NCBI GenBank assembly: GCA_937895695.1
Contig: CALBLM010000073.1
Span: forward strand, 1-10,500
DNA: 10,500 nt
Direction: 5' to 3'
DNA from: an uncultured Megasphaera sp.
GTDB lineage: Bacteria; Bacillota; Negativicutes; Veillonellales; Megasphaeraceae
Position numbers and translations under genes: made by a program. Each line of letters starts with the position of its first letter. Positions within the stretch are counted from its first letter, which is position 1. The notes under the pieces were generated by a model. It made no database searches and was not told where the DNA came from. It worked only from the letters and a program-made list of their open reading frames with translations. This document shows positions 6,001-10,500 of this stretch, piece after piece.

Positions 6001-6804
6001 ATGCAGTTTCGGATATTATTAGGTGATATAACAACATGGAACGCTGATGCGATTGTCAATTCGGCTAGCTCCAATTTATTGGGAATGAGCGGTACCGTAG
6101 ATATTGCAATTCATCACGCAGGCGGCATTTCGTTGACGGCAGCATGCCGTGCGTTGCAGGGATGTCATACAGGCGAAGCGAAAATGACAAAGGGCTATAA
6201 ATTACCGGCTAAGTTTGTTATTCATGCTGTAGGGCCTATTTGGGTCGGCGGAAAACGGGATGAAGAAGAAGAACTGATTTCTTGCTATCGAAAGAGTTTA
6301 CAACTTGCAGAAGAAGCGAATCTACATTATATAGCGTTTACGTCTATCAGCACAGAAGACAAACGCTATCCTCGGCAGCGCGCAGCCAGCGCCATCATTC
6401 CTATCATTATGACCGAAGGGATGTCTCTGAGCCGTATTGATTTAGTTTGTACCGATCAAATGATGCAGGATGTTTACACACGGGCGGCTGTTATGTTTTG
6501 GCTTCGTCATTTAAATGAAGCGCATAAAGACGAATTGGCAGCCATGATAGAAGAAGCAGCCATTTCATTAGTCATGATTCGCGTTGAATCGGATAAGCCG
6601 GATCCCATTGCACTGGCTGAACGAGTGCATAGCATGACGAGAATACTGCGTTTATTTTTAGATATGGCGCAGCCGCGTAGTATTATGGATATCGAAAAAA
6701 CGGCGGATGCTGTTATGCAGACGTATGCAGAAACGGAAATGCAAGTCCAAAACAGCGATGGGATGGATGAAATTTTGCCCAATTACTGCCAAGAACAGGA
6801 GTAA
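6001..6804 (+). CDS. Macro-domain (ADP-ribose-binding) protein with unrecognised C-terminal extension
   Basis: Residues 1-165 of 267 follow the macro fold: LLGDITTWNADAIVNSAS (6-23), VDIAIHHAGG (33-42), CHTGEAKMTKGYKLPAKFVIHAVGP (55-79, the family's TGEA..T.GY.LPA..VIH.VGP signature) and IAFTSIST (111-118). Macro domains bind ADP-ribose, and many remove it from proteins or from O-acetyl-ADP-ribose. The catalytic loop is altered. The usual N-A-A-N-S-S-L-L-G-G-G-G-V-D reads N-S-A-S-S-N-L-L-G-M-S-G-T-V-D here, so the second Asn is replaced and the glycine run is broken, while Asp34 and His38 remain. The phosphate-binding ISTGxYGYP region reads ISTEDKRYP. Residues 166-267 look helical and match nothing I know. 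I chose ATG 6001 (AAGGATGTGA upstream; the fold begins at once) over an in-frame GTG at 5923 that would span the promoter. The next gene follows after 3 bases. Confidence 0.85.
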   Translation: MQFRILLGDITTWNADAIVNSASSNLLGMSGTVDIAIHHAGGISLTAACRALQGCHTGEAKMTKGYKLPAKFVIHAVGPIWVGGKRDEEEELISCYRKSLQLAEEANLHYIAFTSISTEDKRYPRQRAASAIIPIIMTEGMSLSRIDLVCTDQMMQDVYTRAAVMFWLRHLNEAHKDELAAMIEEAAISLVMIRVESDKPDPIALAERVHSMTRILRLFLDMAQPRSIMDIEKTADAVMQTYAETEMQVQNSDGMDEILPNYCQEQE

Positions 6805-6807
6805 GAA

Positions 6808-7605
6808 ATGAAGACAGTTGGAACGCATGAAAACGTACTGGAACTGACATGTCCTGCGTGTCATGGAAAGGGAATGTTTCAAACATGGGATTGTATTGAC
6901 GGGATAAACAGTCCCCAATTACGAGAACGTGTACTGACAGATGAAACACTGTTTTTTTATGAGTGTCCCCATTGCCATGAGTCGATTCATGTAGAAAGTC
7001 CATGCTTATATATAAATCGAAGGGAAAAGTGGATGGTTTGGCATATCCCTGATCCCAAAGTGCCTGTAACATCGCAGGAAGTATGTGATTTTTTAGGTGA
7101 ACCTTCTTTTGATGACTATGTGTGTCGAGCCGCACTGACTTGGGGGGAATGGCGAGAAAAAATTATCGAAATGGAAAGCCAGTATGATGATCGGTTGTAT
7201 GAAATCATCAAATACGGAGCCTATCAGCTTATCAAAGATGCAGATAAAGAAAAACTGCCATTGGAAGCGTATCATGTAGATTATACCCAAGATATGCATC
7301 ACAAAGAAAATCTGTCACTGGTTTTTATGGAACGAGAACGCAAGGGAATGGGATATACCTATGAAATTACTCCCAAAGTACGAGAAGTGACGGAAGATAT
7401 TTTTTTGCCGTTGTTACACCGACTGCCCAATATGAATGATACCGGAAAATTTGAGCGCTTTGGATATTCGTGGGCCCAGCATATGATGACTTATGTCATG
7501 CAGGCAGCTTCATCCGCTGAAGGAAAGAATACGTATGGACAATTGCTGGGGTTTTGGATACAAACGCTTGGCAAAGAGCTGTTTCACGCAGATATAAACA
7601 TATAG
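6808..7605 (+). CDS. CpXC-domain protein (zinc-ribbon type, function unknown)
   Basis: This 265-residue protein begins with two Cys-Pro-x-Cys knuckles, CPAC (15-18) and CPHC (53-56), about 38 residues apart and embedded in the pattern seen in CpXC domains (ELTCP, FFYECPHC, then a SPCLYINR strand). The four cysteines very probably bind one zinc. The remainder (about 90-265) is a mixed helix-strand region including LTWGEWREKIIEME, YEIIKYGAYQLIK and SLVFMERERKGMGYTYEI, which I cannot assign to a known fold. It has no signal peptide or membrane helix, so it is likely cytosolic. It starts 3 bases after the macro-domain stop, with AGGAG (6797-6801) inside the end of that gene, so the two are co-translated. 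The role of CpXC proteins is not established. The tight pairing hints at a joint task with the ADP-ribose-binding partner. Confidence 0.8.
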   Translation: MKTVGTHENVLELTCPACHGKGMFQTWDCIDGINSPQLRERVLTDETLFFYECPHCHESIHVESPCLYINRREKWMVWHIPDPKVPVTSQEVCDFLGEPSFDDYVCRAALTWGEWREKIIEMESQYDDRLYEIIKYGAYQLIKDADKEKLPLEAYHVDYTQDMHHKENLSLVFMERERKGMGYTYEITPKVREVTEDIFLPLLHRLPNMNDTGKFERFGYSWAQHMMTYVMQAASSAEGKNTYGQLLGFWIQTLGKELFHADINI

Positions 7606-7615
7606 CATATAAAAA

Positions 7616-7647
7616 GACGCTGAAAATTCAGCGCCTTTTTGTTTTTT
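7616..7647 (+). terminator. Terminator after the CpXC gene
   Basis: CGCTGA (7618-7623) pairs with TCAGCG (7628-7633) around a 4-base AAAT/AATT-type loop, followed by T-runs at 7636-7640 and 7642-7647. It lies 10 bases after the stop codon and ends the macro-CpXC unit. Confidence 0.85.
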
Positions 7648-7655
7648 GTGTGAAA

Positions 7656-7684
7656 TTGACAGAGAAGATAATTGAAAATATAAT
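7656..7684 (+). promoter_or_regulatory. Consensus sigma-A promoter of the carboxypeptidase gene
   Basis: TTGACA (7656-7661), a 17-base spacer and TATAAT (7679-7684) match the consensus at all twelve positions. The expected transcript start is near 7691. This should be a strong promoter unless a factor limits it. Confidence 0.9.
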
Positions 7685-7690
7685 AATGGT

Positions 7691-7724
7691 ATTATATATG
7701 TTAGGCTTTTTAACTATATATAAT
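7691..7724 (+). repeat. Hairpin/dyad at the predicted transcript start of the carboxypeptidase gene
   Basis: ATTATATATGTTA (7691-7703) is the inverted copy of TAAC-ATATATAAT (7711-7724) apart from one extra T (7715), with a 7-base loop. In RNA it would form a 13-bp stem at the very 5' end of the message; in DNA it could be an operator at +1. The stem is AT-only except for one G-C pair. The rest of the leader (7725-7767) holds just the ribosome binding site AAGGAAG (7753-7759). Confidence 0.6.
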
Positions 7725-7767
7725 AAAGATACATGTTTTATAGTTTTAGTATAAGGAAGTGTAGCGC

Positions 7768-8613
7768 ATGAATTTTCGGTGTAAAAAGAATATTGTAACC
7801 AGTTTGATGACAGCAGCCTTGTTGATGATATCTGTCATTACGATGGCTGTGCAGGCAGCAACACCGACAACGGGGGCAGAAGCGGCATGTTTGATTGATG
7901 TCAATACGGGAAAGATATTATATCAGCAAAATCCTACGAAATGGATGCATCCGGCGAGCACAACCAAAATCGTAACGCTGATTACGGCTTTGGATCAATG
8001 TGCGGATAAATTGGATGAACCGTTGAAAATTTCTTCCTATGCAGCGAATATCGAGCCTTCATCCCTTGGTATTGCACCGGGAGATCAGTTAACGGTGCGA
8101 GAAGCCTTGCGAGGGATGATGGTCGTCTCCGGCAATGATGCAGCCGTAGCTGTGGCCGAAACATTAGGGGGATCGGTAGCAGGATATGCGGAAATGATGA
8201 ATGCCGAAGCAAAGAAAATGGGGGCTGCGCATACGCATTTTGTCAATCCGAATGGCTTAACAGCTGCTAAACATTATACGACGGCTGTGGATATGGCTAA
8301 AATGGCCGCGTATGGATTGAAAAATTTTCCTGAATTTCGTTATATTGTAAGCTTAAAAGCGTATGATGTAAAATATTTAGACGGTCGTAATCCGAAACAT
8401 GTAACGACGACGAATCATTTTCTGACGAGTAGTTATGCTGGGGCCAACGGTGTTAAAACAGGCTTTACCAATGCTGCCGGTGAATGCTTAGTGGCATCGG
8501 CAACCAGAAATGGCCAAACCTTGGCGGTTGTGCTGTTTAATGACGATAATCGTTGGGAAGATGCTCCGGCAATCCTGGACTATGGATTTCGTCGGCTGCA
8601 GTTAGGAAAATAG
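7768..8613 (+). CDS. Serine D-Ala-D-Ala carboxypeptidase (peptidase S11, PBP5-like), short form
   Basis: The 281-residue protein has a Sec signal peptide (basic start, hydrophobic 11-27, cleavage expected after VQA at 28-30) and the three motifs of S11 penicillin-binding proteins: STTK (64-67, nucleophile Ser64, Lys67), SGN (121-123) and KTG (230-232). It trims the terminal D-Ala from peptidoglycan stem peptides outside the cytoplasmic membrane and so limits cross-linking. Family members such as DacA/DacF are about 380-400 residues long, with a C-terminal beta domain and an amphipathic anchor helix. Here the protein ends shortly after the catalytic domain (YGFRRLQLGK), so it is probably soluble in the periplasm. 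The gene has its own consensus promoter and is followed 35 bases later by a response-regulator gene with no visible terminator between, which suggests a two-gene transcript. Confidence 0.92.
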   Translation: MNFRCKKNIVTSLMTAALLMISVITMAVQAATPTTGAEAACLIDVNTGKILYQQNPTKWMHPASTTKIVTLITALDQCADKLDEPLKISSYAANIEPSSLGIAPGDQLTVREALRGMMVVSGNDAAVAVAETLGGSVAGYAEMMNAEAKKMGAAHTHFVNPNGLTAAKHYTTAVDMAKMAAYGLKNFPEFRYIVSLKAYDVKYLDGRNPKHVTTTNHFLTSSYAGANGVKTGFTNAAGECLVASATRNGQTLAVVLFNDDNRWEDAPAILDYGFRRLQLGK

Positions 8614-8648
8614 GCGTTTAAATAAAAAAACTCTGAGGGGTGAGTTAT

Positions 8649-9356
8649 ATGGCGCATGTATTAGTAATTGAAGATGACAGCATGCTGGCTGCATTGGAAA
8701 AAGATTTTCTAGAATCGAACGGATTTACCGTGAGCATTGCGACAACAGGAAAAGAAGGGGTAAAAGCATTTGACAAGAAAAGTATAGATGCTGTATTGTT
8801 AGACGTAAATCTTCCGGATACGGATGGATATATGTTGTGTCAAAAACTACGCAACATCAGCAATATACCCATTCTTTTTACGACATCAAAAAATAGTGAT
8901 GAAGAAGTGATCAGAGGATTTGCTGCAGGGGCTGATGATTATATTGTAAAACCCTTTAATCCATCGGTGATGCTGGCAAGATTGAGAGCACACCTGGAAC
9001 TGCATCAACGACTGCTTGGGGAGCGGCAAGAAGCGGATGATAGCGAACCGGATATTCAGACAGGGGATCTGCGTATTTTTGTTAAGCGTCATCAAGTTTT
9101 TCGTGGAAAAAAAGAAATTATGCTAACGATTAAAGAATTTAATCTACTGGCATTTTTAGCACGGCATCCCAATCAGGTATTTTCTAAAAAATATTTGTTT
9201 GAAATGATTTGGCATTTAGATGCCTTTGGTGAATTAGCAACGGTGACAGTTCATGTGAACCGATTGCGGGACAAACTGAACCGTGTCAAACCGCCCTTTA
9301 CGGCGATTGAAACGGTATGGGGAAATGGATATCGCTTTAGAGCCGAAGAAGAATAA
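8649..9356 (+). CDS. OmpR/PhoB-family response regulator without an adjacent sensor kinase
   Basis: This 235-residue, two-domain regulator has a receiver (about 1-118) with acidic pocket Asp9/Asp10, phospho-acceptor Asp52 in LLDVNLPDTDG, Thr79 and Lys101 in VKPF. These are all the residues needed for phosphorylation. A winged-helix DNA-binding domain (about 136-233) follows, with LTIKEFNLLAFLARHP (159-174), VTVHVNRLRDKL (199-210, recognition helix) and WGNGYRF (224-230). I chose ATG 8649 because GAGGGG (8635-8640) is correctly spaced before it; an in-frame GTG at 8640 would overlap that site. It lies behind the carboxypeptidase gene and before a terminator, and the next gene is convergent, so no histidine kinase gene is adjacent. 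Its partner must lie elsewhere, or it acts as an orphan. A role in cell-envelope control is suggested only by position. Confidence 0.92.
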   Translation: MAHVLVIEDDSMLAALEKDFLESNGFTVSIATTGKEGVKAFDKKSIDAVLLDVNLPDTDGYMLCQKLRNISNIPILFTTSKNSDEEVIRGFAAGADDYIVKPFNPSVMLARLRAHLELHQRLLGERQEADDSEPDIQTGDLRIFVKRHQVFRGKKEIMLTIKEFNLLAFLARHPNQVFSKKYLFEMIWHLDAFGELATVTVHVNRLRDKLNRVKPPFTAIETVWGNGYRFRAEEE

Positions 9357-9367
9357 AGATAGTAAAA

Positions 9368-9413
9368 AAAACACACACCTACTGTCCATTGATGGATAGT
9401 AGGTGTGTGTTTT
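9368..9413. terminator. Bidirectional terminator between convergent genes
   Basis: Bases 9368-9388 pair with 9393-9413: AAAACACACACCTACT against AGTAGGTGTGTGTTTT, then one G-T pair and TCCA/TGGA, closing on a 4-base loop. The stem is 21 bp, with an A-run on the left and a T-run on the right, so it works for the response-regulator transcript and for the minus-strand gene. Confidence 0.93.
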
Positions 9414-9428
9414 AGTATGCATATAGAA

Positions 9429-10500
9429 TTAATATTCTGTATCTTCCATTAAGCTTGTTTTGCCAAAGCGAGTAACTAAATCTTTTCGTTCCAGTTTCCA
9501 TTGAGGAGAAGCCAAACTATACGATGGATCATAGTTGGGAGACTGCATATTCAAAATGCCGCAAATAAATTCATATTCTAAGTCATTTGTAAAGTATTTA
9601 TCTTTATGTGCTTTGATTGTAGAAACAATTTGCGGATTGCGCTGTTGATATTCTTTAGACAAATAGCAGAACATAGGAATACGAAGAACTTTAAAGCTGG
9701 CACCATCTGGTTGCCGGCCAGTATCAGGATCACTGCCGTGATCAGAGAAATATATCATTGCATCCAAGTTCAGATTTTTTTGCGCATAATCAAAAATTTG
9801 GGATAATACCCAGTCTGTATATAAAACAGTATTATCAAAATCGGCTTGTCCATTGACTTCGCCGTCATTGAAATGCTGGAATTCTGCAGGATATCGGTTA
9901 CGATATTCGATATGGCTGCCCATGAGATGAAGGACAATAAAGTTCTTTTCATTAGGATCTACTTTTTGTAAAAATTGAAGCAATGCACCGTCAAGTGTAG
10001 ATTCCTTCAAATCCCGGTCGACCCATTCGGCTACATCGGCTGTATTGGCTACCAAGGAAATTGGCGTATCGGCTACGCCGACAGAACCTTGGTTGCTGAA
10101 CCAGTATGTTTTATAACCGGCTTTTTTTGCCATATCAATCACTGAAATGGATTGGTTAAATTCTTTATTGTTGTAGAAGTTAGATTCAGTTAACGCATGT
10201 TCCAAGACCGGAACGGTATACCATACGCAGCTATATACATTGGTAAATAGAGTAAAATCCGGATTTTGTTTTTCCGATGTAAGCCAGGGTGTATTCGGTA
10301 CATGATTGGGATCATAAGCGTTCATTAATGTCCGTGTTTCGGATTCGCCAATTATCATGATGACTGTATTCGGGTAGTTTGCAGGATTTAACTGAACTGC
10401 TTGGAGATTAGCAAACTTGGCGTCATGGTTTTCGGCATATAATGCGGAACGTTTCATGTAATCGTGGGTATCCAAAAAGGTGCGAATAGGAAATGCTTCC
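9429..10500 (-). CDS. Phosphoethanolamine transferase, sulfatase-fold domain (N-terminal part beyond the window)
   Basis: The minus strand is open for 356 codons from the window edge to the TAA at 9431-9429, so the start lies outside; an in-frame TTG at 10475 is not a real start. The sequence matches the periplasmic catalytic domain of alkaline-phosphatase-fold phosphoethanolamine transferases of the EptA/CptA/OpgE group. In window numbering: IIGESETRT (49-57, metal-binding Glu52), a Thr in WYTVPVLEHALT (93-104) at the place of the phospho-acceptor in the CptA-like SPxxQTVPxL motif, HLMGSHIEYRNRYP (191-204), and FSDHGSDPDTGR (251-262, metal-binding Asp-His). The N-terminal membrane helices expected of a roughly 500-550-residue enzyme are missing because of the edge. 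Such enzymes move phosphoethanolamine from phosphatidylethanolamine to lipid A, LPS core or glucans. That lowers negative charge and often raises resistance to cationic peptides. Acceptor specificity cannot be set here. Confidence 0.85.
   Translation of the reverse strand, partial: EAFPIRTFLDTHDYMKRSALYAENHDAKFANLQAVQLNPANYPNTVIMIIGESETRTLMNAYDPNHVPNTPWLTSEKQNPDFTLFTNVYSCVWYTVPVLEHALTESNFYNNKEFNQSISVIDMAKKAGYKTYWFSNQGSVGVADTPISLVANTADVAEWVDRDLKESTLDGALLQFLQKVDPNEKNFIVLHLMGSHIEYRNRYPAEFQHFNDGEVNGQADFDNTVLYTDWVLSQIFDYAQKNLNLDAMIYFSDHGSDPDTGRQPDGASFKVLRIPMFCYLSKEYQQRNPQIVSTIKAHKDKYFTNDLEYEFICGILNMQSPNYDPSYSLASPQWKLERKDLVTRFGKTSLMEDTEY

Noticed and set aside
6713..7135. 140-codon minus-strand open frame under the macro and CpXC genes
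   Set aside because: It is antisense to two supported genes and its start lies inside CpXC coding sequence. No motif or promoter supports it.
7554..7754. 66-codon open frame crossing the CpXC stop region
   Set aside because: It overlaps the CpXC gene end, a terminator and a perfect promoter, and has a low-complexity tail. It is not a gene.
8640..8648. GTG start for the response regulator
   Set aside because: It overlaps the likely Shine-Dalgarno sequence. The ATG three codons later leads directly into the receiver-domain first strand.
1..10500. CRISPR arrays, insertion sequences, tRNA or rRNA genes
   Set aside because: I saw no regularly spaced direct repeats, transposase motifs, terminal inverted repeats with target duplications, or cloverleaf/rRNA sequences.

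Overview
The window reads as part of a diderm Firmicute, most likely a Negativicutes (Veillonella/Megasphaera/Selenomonas-type) chromosome. Firmicute signs are a textbook T-box leader, strong AGGAGG-like ribosome binding sites, consensus TTGACA-17-TATAAT promoters and strong hairpin-plus-T-run terminators. A phosphoethanolamine-transferase-like enzyme at the right edge suggests an outer membrane with LPS. The genus is inferred, not proven. I see no rRNA, tRNA, CRISPR array, insertion sequence or prophage gene.

Layout. (1) 1-685, minus strand: N-terminal part of an MFS drug-type exporter (DHA2-like), cut by the left edge. (2) 806-4934: a promoter and a T-box riboswitch whose specifier (UGC) and T-box bulge (UGGA, pairing with discriminator U73) both point to tRNA-Cys. 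It controls a four-gene unit: an M20D amidohydrolase, then ATPase, permease and lipoprotein of a MetNIQ-type ABC importer. The first three genes overlap by single bases, and the unit ends in a terminator. An 11-bp perfect inverted repeat lies between the T-box terminator and the first ribosome binding site. The best reading is a cysteine-starvation-induced uptake and de-acylation route for a cysteine-yielding amino acid derivative, rather than plain methionine import. (3) 4935-5923: a class I SAM methyltransferase fused at its C-terminus to a complete CsoR/FrmR-type metal-sensing repressor domain with an intact Cys-His-Cys triad. Its promoter carries a GGC/GCC dyad in the -35/spacer region, where a repressor would act. 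(4) 5955-7646: an extended -10 promoter, a macro-domain protein with altered catalytic-loop residues and an unrecognised helical C-terminal extension, and 3 bp later a CpXC-type zinc-ribbon protein, closed by a terminator. (5) 7656-9413: a perfect consensus promoter, a hairpin at the expected transcript start, a short exported D,D-carboxypeptidase, then an OmpR-type response regulator with no sensor kinase in view. A 21-bp bidirectional terminator ends the unit. (6) 9429-10500, minus strand: the catalytic domain of a phosphoethanolamine transferase, cut at its N-terminal side by the right edge.

The most notable items are the methyltransferase-CsoR fusion with its likely self-operator, the tRNA-Cys T-box on a transporter that homology alone would call a methionine system, and the macro-CpXC pair.
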